Shown here piece after piece: positions 9,165-15,085 of a DNA stretch of 64,000 bases (its first letter is position 1; each line of letters begins with the position of its first letter). The notes under the pieces are model-generated. The model was not told the origin of the DNA and did not search any database. It was given only the letters and a program-made list of their open reading frames with translations. A program made the translations under genes and the position numbers. This stretch comes from Halomonas sp. Y3. GTDB taxonomy: Bacteria; Pseudomonadota; Gammaproteobacteria; Pseudomonadales; Halomonadaceae. Where the stretch lies: the NCBI RefSeq assembly GCF_024137965.1, contig NZ_CP099975.1:806001-870000 (forward strand). Reading direction: 5' to 3'.

Positions 9165-10018
9165 GCACGACCAGCGAAAAACTGCAGAAGGTCCTGGCCC
9201 GCGCCGGGCTGGGCTCCCGCCGCGAGATGGAGGCCGCCATCGCCGATGGGCGGGTCCGGGTCAACGGCGAGGTGGCGACCCTGGGCGACCGCATCGAGAT
9301 GCGCGACAAGGTGACCTTCGACAACCGTCCGGTGACCCTGCGCGGCGCCGAGGAGGTGCCCCGGCGGGTGATCATGTACAACAAGCCCGAGGGCGAGCTG
9401 TGCACCCGCAAGGACCCCGAGGGGCGGCGCACCGTCTTCGAACGCCTGCCGCGGCTCAAGGGCGAGCGCTGGATCGCCATCGGCCGCCTCGATATCAACA
9501 CCAGCGGCCTCTTGCTGTTCACCACCGACGGTGAGCTGGCCAACCGCCTGATGCACCCCTCCACCGAGGTGGAGCGCGAATACGCGGTGCGGGTGATGGG
9601 CGAGGTGACCCGCGAGAACATCGTGGCCATGGTCGAGGGGGTGATGCTCGATGATGGCCCGGCGCGCTTTACCGACGTCCAGGAGTTCGGCGGGGAGGGG
9701 ATCAATACCTGGTTCCACGTGGTCATCATGGAGGGGCGTAACCGCGAGGTGCGCCGCCTGTGGGAGTCCCAGGGGCTTACCGTCAGCCGCCTCAAGCGGG
9801 TGCGCTACGGCAATATCTTCCTCGACAAGCGGGCCAGGGCGGGGGAGTGGACCGAGCTGACCCAGGACGAGGTCGACGACCTCGCCGAGCTGGCCGGGCT
9901 ACCGGCCCGCAAGGTGCCGGACCTGACCCCGGACGAGAAGAACCGCTGGAGCCGCGACAAGCACAAGCGCAAGCCGGTGCAGGCCATGCGCAAGCCCAAG
10001 CCCAGGGGGCGCGGCTGA
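9161..10018 (+). CDS. rluB: 23S rRNA pseudouridine(2605) synthase
   Basis: This 285-residue RsuA/RluB/E/F-family enzyme has an N-terminal S4 RNA-binding domain (residues about 5-60) and the catalytic motif [11 protein letters not shown], whose Asp is the nucleophile. It isomerises a uridine of 23S rRNA helix 93. The strongly basic C-terminal tail is typical of RluB. ATG overlaps the scpB stop by four bases. Among RluB, RluE and RluF, the scpAB context and tail favour RluB. Confidence 0.9.
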   Translation: MSTTSEKLQKVLARAGLGSRREMEAAIADGRVRVNGEVATLGDRIEMRDKVTFDNRPVTLRGAEEVPRRVIMYNKPEGELCTRKDPEGRRTVFERLPRLKGERWIAIGRLDINTSGLLLFTTDGELANRLMHPSTEVEREYAVRVMGEVTRENIVAMVEGVMLDDGPARFTDVQEFGGEGINTWFHVVIMEGRNREVRRLWESQGLTVSRLKRVRYGNIFLDKRARAGEWTELTQDEVDDLAELAGLPARKVPDLTPDEKNRWSRDKHKRKPVQAMRKPKPRGRG

Positions 10019-10048
10019 GGGGCGCTGCGACAAAAGGCAAAAAAGTGC

Positions 10049-10077
10049 TTGCCAGGCGAGGGGTAGATCAGTAATAT
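10049..10077 (+). promoter_or_regulatory. Sigma-70 promoter for the tRNA-Lys genes
   Basis: TTGCCA at 10049-10054 and TAATAT at 10072-10077 are separated by exactly 17 bp. The predicted transcript would start about 10 bp before the first tRNA-Lys. Both hexamers are close to consensus, which suits a strong tRNA promoter. Confidence 0.8.
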
Positions 10078-10093
10078 CTGCCCCCGTTCGGAA

Positions 10094-10169
10094 GGGTCGT
10101 TAGCTCAGTTGGTAGAGCAGTTGGCTTTTAACCAATTGGTCGTAGGTTCGAATCCTACACGACCCACCA
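10094..10169 (+). tRNA. tRNA-Lys (UUU), copy 1
   Basis: A 76-base cloverleaf with encoded CCA. The 7-bp acceptor stem GGGTCGT/ACGACCC closes, the T-arm is GTAGG/CCTAC with TTCGAAT loop, and the anticodon loop CTTTTAA gives anticodon TTT at 10127-10129. It is identical to copy 2, which starts 30 bp downstream. Confidence 0.97.
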
Positions 10170-10199
10170 TCCGGACCTGCAAGGCTTGTTCGCAAGCTC

Positions 10200-10275
10200 G
10201 GGTCGTTAGCTCAGTTGGTAGAGCAGTTGGCTTTTAACCAATTGGTCGTAGGTTCGAATCCTACACGACCCACCA
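10200..10275 (+). tRNA. tRNA-Lys (UUU), copy 2, integration target
   Basis: Identical in sequence to copy 1, with anticodon TTT at 10233-10235 and encoded CCA. Its 3' end is the attachment site of the downstream element: its last 14 bases plus one more are repeated at 21211-21225. The tRNA is intact because the element carries a copy of the 3' end. Confidence 0.97.
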
Positions 10276-10276
10276 G
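10262..10276 (+). repeat. attL core at the 3' end of tRNA-Lys
   Basis: TACACGACCCACCAG is identical to 21211-21225. The flanks diverge on both sides (TCC before versus GGA; TTA after versus ATT), so the shared core is 15 bp as seen here. Confidence 0.85.
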
Positions 10277-10321
10277 TTATAGGTTTCATAACTTCTCATG
10301 AAGTATCTGAAACCGCACAAG

Positions 10322-10344
10322 AAAGCGCCTTCGGGCGCTTTTTT
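10322..10344 (+). terminator. Rho-independent terminator after tRNA-Lys, supplied by the element
   Basis: AAAGCGCC-TTCG-GGCGCTTT followed by more T gives an 8-bp stem with UUCG loop and U-run. It lies inside the element next to attL and would end tRNA-Lys transcription after the native terminator was pushed to 21232-21258. Confidence 0.85.
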
Positions 10345-10437
10345 GCTTTCTAGGCTTATCACCCGTTCTCTTGACTTCTCGGCCTATGCGGGGGCATCTA
10401 TGGGGGCAGATCCATGCCCCCGCCCCGAGGTGCCCCC

Positions 10438-11676
10438 ATGGCCGCGACCAACAAATTGACGGCGACCGCCGTCCGCAGCGCCCAGCCCCGAGAGAAGACT
10501 TACCGGCTCTCCGATGGTGGGGGCATGTATCTCGAGGTCACGCCAAATGGGGGCATGTACTGGCGCTTGAAGTACCGCCACCACGGCAAGGAGAAGCGCC
10601 TGGCCATCGGTGTCTATGGCGAGGGCGCCGGCAAGGTGTCGCTCGCCCAGGCCCGCAAGGCCCGCGACGAGGCAAAGGAGCTGCTGGCCCAGGGGCTCGA
10701 CCCCAGTACCGCCAAGCGGCTCGCCAAGGAGCAGGGCAGGGCAGCCGCTGACAACACCTTCAAGGCAGTGGCGACCGAATGGCTCGAGCACATCCACAAG
10801 CACGAGGTGGTGCCGGCTCACTACGAGCGCAACAAGCGCCGGCTCGAGCGCGACATCTTCCCCACGCTCGGCAACCGGCCCGTGGGCGAGATCACCGCGC
10901 CGGAGCTGCTGGACTGTCTGCGCAAGGTGGAGAAGCGGGGGCACCTCGAGACCGCCTCGAGGATCAAGACCGTATGCGGCCAGGTGTTCCGGTATGCCAT
11001 TTCCGCCGGCAAGGCCCGGCGAGATCCTGCCGCCGATCTGCGCGGCAGCCTGCGCCGGGGCAAGACTCAGCACTTCGCCGCCATCACCGACCCACAGGAG
11101 ATACCGGCACTGCTTCGTGCCATCGACGGCTATGGGGGCACGCCCGTAGTGGTGGCCGCCCTCAACCTGTCGCCGCTGCTGTTCGTGCGCCCTGGTGAGC
11201 TGCGCAACGCCCGCTGGGAAGACTTCGACCTCGAGGCCGCCACATGGTCATTCCAGCCCAGCAAGAACGCAGACCCGCTGATCGTGCCCCTGCCACGGCA
11301 GGCGGTGCAGATCCTCAGCGACCTGCATGGGCTCACCGGCCCCGAGGGCTATGTCTTCCCCAGCGTGCGCGGCCCGTCACGCCCTATCAGCGACAGTACC
11401 TTGGGCGCCGCCCTGGACGTTCTCGGTTACAAGAACCGGATGACCGCCCACGGCTTCCGCGCCATGGCCCGTACCATCCTGGCTGAGCGGCTGGGCTATC
11501 CAGAGCAGTACATCGAGCAACAGCTCGCCCACAAGGTGCGCGACGCCAATGGCCGCGCCTACAACAGAACCAAGTTCCTCGACCAGCGCCGGGAGATGTT
11601 GCAGAGCTGGGCGGACTACCTCGAGGCGCTCCGCGATGGATCTGGCAATGTGGTGCCGATACGGGGGCAAGCATGA
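10438..11676 (+). CDS. int: P4-type tyrosine recombinase (integrase)
   Basis: The about 412-residue protein has the N-terminal DUF4102 arm-binding domain (TYRLSDGGGMYLEV) and a C-terminal catalytic domain. Visible catalytic residues are Arg in FVRPGELR, the His-x-x-Arg box HGFRAMART and a Tyr in AYNRT. It catalyses integration at the tRNA-Lys 3' end. ATG 10438 is preferred over 10414 because GAGG lies 8 bases upstream. Several GGGGGCA words nearby (10389-10435) and near the other end (about 21138) may be arm-binding sites. Its last four bases overlap the next gene. Confidence 0.93.
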   Translation: MAATNKLTATAVRSAQPREKTYRLSDGGGMYLEVTPNGGMYWRLKYRHHGKEKRLAIGVYGEGAGKVSLAQARKARDEAKELLAQGLDPSTAKRLAKEQGRAAADNTFKAVATEWLEHIHKHEVVPAHYERNKRRLERDIFPTLGNRPVGEITAPELLDCLRKVEKRGHLETASRIKTVCGQVFRYAISAGKARRDPAADLRGSLRRGKTQHFAAITDPQEIPALLRAIDGYGGTPVVVAALNLSPLLFVRPGELRNARWEDFDLEAATWSFQPSKNADPLIVPLPRQAVQILSDLHGLTGPEGYVFPSVRGPSRPISDSTLGAALDVLGYKNRMTAHGFRAMARTILAERLGYPEQYIEQQLAHKVRDANGRAYNRTKFLDQRREMLQSWADYLEALRDGSGNVVPIRGQA

Positions 11677-12362
11677 AGCGCGACGACGACCTCGACAGCA
11701 TCGCCGCCGACCTCGACAACGTACTCGAGCGCCTGGCCGGCTACATCGAACGGCAGGCTCCGCGCCCTGGTGTGGTAGATGACGAGCCCGTCGAGTTCAA
11801 GGCCACGGCAGAGCCGGAGATTCTCGCCGCCATTCTCTACCGCTATGCCATGGGGCCGCCCAGACTCCGCGACGCCATCACCGCGACTCAGGCTGCTGGC
11901 GACGCTCTGGAGCGCAAGCGGGAGTCCCTGGTGGCCGAGCATGGCGAGAAGAAGGCCGAGCTGCTGGCCGCGCTCTACGCCTGCGAGCTGGCGCACAGGT
12001 TTACGCAGCCTGTGCCCAAGCCGGACACCAGAGCCCTCGCTGCCGCTGGCAATCGCTATGCCAAGGGGCACGATAAGTTCTTCGGTGGGGATACCCGCGT
12101 CGAAAAGCGGGGCGGTGGAGATGAGCCTGCCCCACTGCATCCGCCGAACAAGAATGTCCCTCGGCTGGCCAACCTTAGGAAGTGGGCAGTCGAGTATGCG
12201 GCACGGCTACACGAGCAAGACCCAAAGCGACACCCCATCGACCGGGCGCTGTTTGAGGAGGTGACGAAGACTTTCACAACGCTGAAGGCAGGCACGATCG
12301 AGGCCGATTACCAGAGCAGCGCCTGGCCGGAGATCTTCAGGCTCAGAAAGCAGAAAGATTAG
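11673..12362 (+). CDS. Hypothetical element protein, 229 aa
   Basis: I do not recognise a family. The protein is mostly helical, charged, with no membrane segment or signal peptide. Residues about 55-110 look like a coiled-coil-forming helix pair, and the C-terminus is basic. Its ATG overlaps the integrase stop (ATGA), so it is coupled to int and may assist integration or excision, or replication control; that is only positional inference. An AT-rich region follows its stop. Confidence 0.75.
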   Translation: MKRDDDLDSIAADLDNVLERLAGYIERQAPRPGVVDDEPVEFKATAEPEILAAILYRYAMGPPRLRDAITATQAAGDALERKRESLVAEHGEKKAELLAALYACELAHRFTQPVPKPDTRALAAAGNRYAKGHDKFFGGDTRVEKRGGGDEPAPLHPPNKNVPRLANLRKWAVEYAARLHEQDPKRHPIDRALFEEVTKTFTTLKAGTIEADYQSSAWPEIFRLRKQKD

Positions 12363-12459
12363 AAACAGCTAAAACGAAAATTATATAAAATCTCAGTTAT
12401 CAATAAGTTACGACAATCACCAACCTTAGCCATGCCAACCCATCAAGAGGAATCACGGC
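12363..12459 (+). promoter_or_regulatory. AT-rich promoter region upstream of alpA
   Basis: The 97 bases are far richer in A and T than the rest of the window. A TATAAA at about 12384-12389 is a candidate -10, and AAGAGGA precedes the alpA ATG. The precise start site cannot be fixed by eye. Confidence 0.5.
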
Positions 12460-12654
12460 ATGGCAGCACTTCTCAGACTCCCAGAGGTTCGCAAGCTAGT
12501 CGGCCTCAGCACCCCGACCATCTATCGCCTGATGAAGAAGGGCGAGTTCCCTGGCTCAGTGAAGCTCACTCCCAATGGCCGCGCTGTGGCCTGGCACAAG
12601 GCTGACGTAGACGCCTGGATCGAAAGCCGTGGCGTGCGCGGGGAGGTGGCCTGA
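12460..12654 (+). CDS. alpA: AlpA-family excisionase/regulator
   Basis: This 64-residue protein has an AlpA/MerR-like helix-turn-helix (VRKLVGLSTPTIYRLMKKGEF) followed by a small wing and a W-H-K segment that matches AlpA ends (VDAWIESR). In P4-like satellites and prophages AlpA proteins control integrase expression or act as excisionases. A ribosome site AAGAGGA lies upstream. The stop TGA overlaps an ATG at 12654 that opens a leader frame across the C4 RNA locus. Confidence 0.88.
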   Translation: MAALLRLPEVRKLVGLSTPTIYRLMKKGEFPGSVKLTPNGRAVAWHKADVDAWIESRGVRGEVA

Positions 12655-12692
12655 TGTTGACGACCACCCACACCCAGGGCTATCGTGAAGGC

Positions 12693-12729
12693 GTTGCAGT
12701 AAATCCTGCAACCGACCTTGGCCGGTCGG
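12693..12729 (+). promoter_or_regulatory. Two adjacent hairpins in the leader before the C4 RNA
   Basis: GTTGCAG-TAAATC-CTGCAAC (12693-12712) and CCGACC-TTGGCC-GGTCGG (12712-12729) are both perfect stems. They are followed by CACATAGG at 12733-12740, which is complementary to the C4 RNA loop. They probably form part of the regulated leader transcript. Confidence 0.55.
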
Positions 12730-12746
12730 AACCACATAGGCGCACA

Positions 12747-12776
12747 AGCGCCGCACTCGTGTCAGGCGCTGTTTTT
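12747..12776 (+). terminator. Terminator-like hairpin upstream of C4 RNA
   Basis: AGCGCC at 12747-12752 and GGCGCT at 12765-12770 pair across a 12-base loop and are followed by G and five T. It could end short leader transcripts or be a switchable element of the C4 locus. Confidence 0.5.
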
Positions 12777-12794
12777 GTGCCTGCCACTCGCAAT

Positions 12795-12869
12795 GGCGGC
12801 TGTGCGTGGGACACCTTCGGGTGTGCCGGTTTCCTATGTGACCGGTCGGCCAACCCGCGTACAGTCGCC
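12795..12869 (+). ncRNA. C4-type antisense RNA (ash locus)
   Basis: A 16-bp closing stem (GGCGGCTGTGCGTGGG at 12795 with CCCGCGTACAGTCGCC at 12854, pairing with wobbles) encloses two hairpins. One is ACACC-TTCG-GGTGT at 12811-12824; the other is GCCGGT/ACCGGT at 12825-12846 with loop TTCCTATGTG. This is the architecture of phage P1/P7/P4 C4 RNAs, and the overlapping frame resembles Ash-family translations of such loci. Bases 12832-12841 are perfectly complementary to 12908-12917 over the ribosome site of the next gene. Confidence 0.8.
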
Positions 12870-12899
12870 CCCATCCGCTGCTTGGCCGCAGCCGGGGAC

Positions 12900-12926
12900 G
12901 ACTCCGATCACATAGGAGTCTCACCC
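12900..12926 (+). promoter_or_regulatory. C4 target: ribosome site within a hairpin
   Basis: GACTCC (12900-12905) can pair with GGAGTC (12915-12920), hiding the AGGAG ribosome site for ATG 12927. The same stretch carries TCACATAGGA (12908-12917), the exact complement of the C4 loop. Translation of the 146-residue protein is thus probably repressed by C4 RNA. Confidence 0.65.
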
Positions 12927-13367
12927 ATGGCACTCACACGCCTGTTCCCTTCCCGCATCCTCTCCGACCGCGCCGCTGCACATCGTGCAATGGCCAGAGC
13001 CGCCCTTTTCAGCGACTCGAGCGCAGCGACCCGCCTGAAGCGTTACAGCCACCACGCCGAAAAGGCCCGAGCCCTGGAGGAGCAAGCCGGCCACCCCTTG
13101 CACGTCGTGTACCTGGCCAGCACCGGCACCCGCCTGGAGATCCACGCCCCTACCTGGCAAGACGCCATACGCCGGACTGGCCGGCCCGATGCGTGCGTGG
13201 TGGAGCAGACCGCCGCCCGCGAATTCACCGTCACATTTGATCCAGACTGCCCGACCATCATCGACTTCCGGGCTCGTTACGCCTCGCCCGCCGAAACGCT
13301 GCGCTGGGCGCTCGACACCGTTCTGCACCAGGCCGGAGTCTCTGCTGGCGCAGGGGGTGCGTCATGA
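12927..13367 (+). CDS. C4-regulated hypothetical protein, 146 aa
   Basis: I do not recognise the family. An open frame extends back to 12654, but that part crosses the C4 RNA and reads as an RNA-shadow sequence. ATG 12927 has AGGAG 8 bases upstream and is the likely start. The product is soluble, with a basic helical N-terminal half and a C-terminal half that looks alpha/beta. By analogy with P1 icd/ant it is the gene whose translation C4 RNA controls, but it does not resemble Ant. It overlaps the next gene by ATGA. Confidence 0.7.
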   Translation: MALTRLFPSRILSDRAAAHRAMARAALFSDSSAATRLKRYSHHAEKARALEEQAGHPLHVVYLASTGTRLEIHAPTWQDAIRRTGRPDACVVEQTAAREFTVTFDPDCPTIIDFRARYASPAETLRWALDTVLHQAGVSAGAGGAS

Positions 13368-13639
13368 CAGCCACCACCGACCTGACCGCCCTGCTGGACG
13401 ACATCGGCCAGCGGCAAGACGGCCTCGGCTGGACGGCCAGGGGGCACGCCCGTCGCCTCCGGCGCCCTGCCCGGTATACCCGCACCCGCGAGGATCAACT
13501 TCACAAGCTGGAGGGCTTCAGCGAGCTGGTGGAGGCCCTGGAGCTGCTGGATAGCGACACGACCAACCGCCTGGCCAAGCTGATCGTTGGCGCCTGGCAA
13601 GAGGCGTGGGGGCTGAATCGCATGGAGGGCACCCGATGA
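13364..13639 (+). CDS. Hypothetical small element protein, 91 aa
   Basis: No family is recognised. The protein is short, charged and helical, with a basic central segment (residues about 25-40) and a leucine-rich helix after it. ATG 13364 overlaps the previous stop and its own stop overlaps the next ATG at 13636, so three small genes form a tightly coupled set. Confidence 0.65.
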   Translation: MTATTDLTALLDDIGQRQDGLGWTARGHARRLRRPARYTRTREDQLHKLEGFSELVEALELLDSDTTNRLAKLIVGAWQEAWGLNRMEGTR

Positions 13640-13926
13640 CCGCAAACGTAGAAAGGCCCGACCTTGGGGGAGATCGGGCCAATCAGGAAACGCCTTGCAG
13701 CAAGGTCGATCCTAGCACCCAGTGCGGCATGGTGCTATCCGCCCTTCGGCGCCAGCCAATGAGCGCCGCGGAACTCCAATGGCAACTCCCCATCGCCGAT
13801 GCCCGCGCCGTGGTCCGCGACCTGATCAACAAGGGCTACCGCATCGAGAAACATGACCACCCGAATCCAGACCTAGCGTCGCGCTGCAGGAAGATCCGGC
13901 GTTACCACCTGGTCGAGACCGAGTGA
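13636..13926 (+). CDS. Small helix-turn-helix protein (HTH_39-like), 96 aa
   Basis: Residues about 28-75 (QCGMVLSALRRQPMSAAELQ, then RDLINKGYRI) resemble the phage winged-helix family HTH_39. It probably binds DNA and regulates element genes. ATG 13636 overlaps the previous stop (ATGA); an in-frame upstream start at 13606 would lie inside the previous gene and is less likely. Confidence 0.65.
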   Translation: MTANVERPDLGGDRANQETPCSKVDPSTQCGMVLSALRRQPMSAAELQWQLPIADARAVVRDLINKGYRIEKHDHPNPDLASRCRKIRRYHLVETE

Positions 13927-13932
13927 TCGCAA

Positions 13933-13957
13933 ACGGTACCCCGTTTCGGGGTACCGT
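13933..13957 (+). promoter_or_regulatory. Perfect hairpin between two DNA-binding protein genes
   Basis: ACGGTACCCC and GGGGTACCGT form a 10-bp stem around GTTTC, 16 bases upstream of the ATG at 13973. Without a U-run it is more likely an operator or translation control element than a terminator. Confidence 0.5.
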
Positions 13958-13972
13958 CTCGAGAGGTGCCCT

Positions 13973-14374
13973 ATGGCGAAGAAGAAGCGCGACAAGGTGT
14001 CGACGCCTGGCGGGTTCTGGGCGCTTCCCAAGCTGCTGATGGAGAGCCGCGACTTCCGCGAGCTCTCCCCTTCCGCGATGAAGGTGCTGATGGTGCTGGG
14101 GAGCCAGTACAACGGCCGCAACAACGGCAACCTGGCCGCGACCCACGCCATGCTCGAGGACTGGGGAGGCATGGCCAAGGGCACGCTCGCCAAGGCGCTG
14201 AAGGAGCTTCAGGAGCGCAACCTGGTCACCAAGACCCGGGACAACCGTCGCGGCCGGGAGGGAGCGCGCTGTGCGCTCTATGCTCTGACCTGGCAGACCA
14301 TCGACGACTGCCCCGGCAAGGAGCTGGACGTTCCGCCGAGCATCGTCCCCAGGCGCAAGCTATCCCAAGGGTGA
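13973..14374 (+). CDS. Winged-helix replication/regulatory protein, 133 aa
   Basis: Residues about 25-110 form a winged helix of the kind seen at the N-terminus of phage O-like replication proteins and in plasmid and satellite DNA-binding proteins (LSPSAMKVLMVLGSQYNGRN, then GTLAKALKELQERNLV). No helicase or primase domain is attached. The palindrome array at 14444-14584 lies directly downstream, so it is a good candidate for the protein that binds it, either as initiator or as autoregulator. GAGAGG precedes the ATG. A terminator follows. Confidence 0.7.
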   Translation: MAKKKRDKVSTPGGFWALPKLLMESRDFRELSPSAMKVLMVLGSQYNGRNNGNLAATHAMLEDWGGMAKGTLAKALKELQERNLVTKTRDNRRGREGARCALYALTWQTIDDCPGKELDVPPSIVPRRKLSQG

Positions 14375-14399
14375 CCCCAAGTCTGGGGCACCTTCCAGG

Positions 14400-14422
14400 C
14401 CCGCCCACCGAGGCGGGTTTTT
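14400..14422 (+). terminator. Rho-independent terminator
   Basis: CCCGCC (14400-14405) and GGCGGG (14412-14417) form a 6-bp GC stem followed by five T. It ends the early left-hand gene set of the element and separates it from the palindrome array. Confidence 0.75.
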
Positions 14423-14443
14423 CGTGCCCGTTCGATAAATACC

Positions 14444-14584
14444 GGGTCCAAAAATTGAACCTTACGGTGTCAAAAATTGGACCCTTATCGGCTGGCGCCG
14501 CATTGGGCCCCAAATAAGGGTTCAAAAATTGGACCCTTATCGGCCTGTTTCGAGATTTACCGGGTTCAATAATTGGACACCCTT
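14444..14584 (+). repeat. Array of four palindromic iteron-like repeats
   Basis: Four same-orientation copies of a dyad near GGTYCAA-AAA-TTGRACC start at about 14445, 14467, 14519 and 14564. The third copy extends to a 12-3-12 palindrome: ATAAGGGTTCAA (14514-14525), AAA, then TTGGACCCTTAT (14529-14540), with one mismatch. The outer copies are preceded by TACCGG and the inner ones followed by CTTATCGG. This looks like an origin or multi-site operator bound by a dimer, probably the 133-residue winged-helix protein. Confidence 0.8.
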
Positions 14585-14776
14585 CTAGAGTTACCACCCT
14601 GGGGGGTATTACGACCGTATCCACTGGGCCGAATGCTCGGCTGAGTGAGCAGGCCCCCGGGCCCAAGCGAGGCCCGGATCTTTGATCCGGCCGAGTCGCC
14701 GGGCCGAACAACTGAGCGAAGCGAAGGCGTTAGGCTGCTGGGTCACATCATGTTGTGCTTGCAGGTTTCTTAAAAC

Positions 14777-14814
14777 ACAATATGTGCTATTGTTACTGTA
14801 CAGCCAAACAGTAA
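14777..14814 (+). promoter_or_regulatory. Two overlapping inverted repeats (operators)
   Basis: ACAATA-TGTGC-TATTGT (14777-14793) and TTACTGT (14793-14799) with ACAGTAA (14808-14814) lie just upstream of the 85-residue gene at 14828, in an AT-rich patch likely to contain the promoter. They may bind the product of that gene (a possible ribbon-helix-helix protein) or AlpA. Confidence 0.5.
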
Positions 14815-14827
14815 AGGCCCGCCTGTC

Positions 14828-15085
14828 ATGTCCGAATCCCTGGTAGTCCGCCTTGATGCCGATACCGTCCGCCGCCTCGAGCAGATGAAGCGCCAGATTG
14901 ACAGCGCGCTGCCCGATGGCGCGATACCGCCGTTCACTCTCGCCGCCCTGGCTCGCCACAGCATCCGCAAGTGGGCAGACCACATTGCTGAGCCGGTGCC
15001 GAATCCCTGCCTGACTCCGGCTCAGGAGCGCGATGCGGCTGGCGCCCTGGAGCAGGCCCGGCAGGATCTCCAGGAGGGCCGGTAA
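14828..15085 (+). CDS. Small possible ribbon-helix-helix protein, 85 aa
   Basis: The start (SLVVRLDADTVRRLEQM) looks like a ribbon-helix-helix DNA-binding N-terminus, a short strand followed by helices. The rest is helical. It precedes the capsid fusion gene and overlaps it by one base (TAATG), so it may autoregulate the morphogenesis operon through the inverted repeats upstream. The family assignment is weak. Confidence 0.6.
   Translation: MSESLVVRLDADTVRRLEQMKRQIDSALPDGAIPPFTLAALARHSIRKWADHIAEPVPNPCLTPAQERDAAGALEQARQDLQEGR

Larger units (their letters stand above)
14423..14827 (+). other. Gene-free control region of the element
   Basis: More than 400 bases without a credible gene. It holds the palindrome array, a hairpin CCGGATC-TTT-GATCCGG at 14674-14690 and two operator-like inverted repeats just before the next gene. 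It separates the left (integration and regulation) from the right (packaging and morphogenesis) half and may contain the replication origin. Confidence 0.65.

Noticed and set aside
12654..12926. N-terminal extension of the 146-residue element protein, or an Ash-type protein at 12718-12915
   Set aside because: The DNA folds as a C4-type RNA with its flanking hairpins, and the predicted peptides are what such RNA loci give in translation. ATG 12927 has a proper ribosome site. A translated leader peptide is possible but not shown.
14641..14720. An oriT or mobilisation site in the element control region
   Set aside because: There is a hairpin at 14674-14690 but no relaxase gene and no recognisable nic motif.
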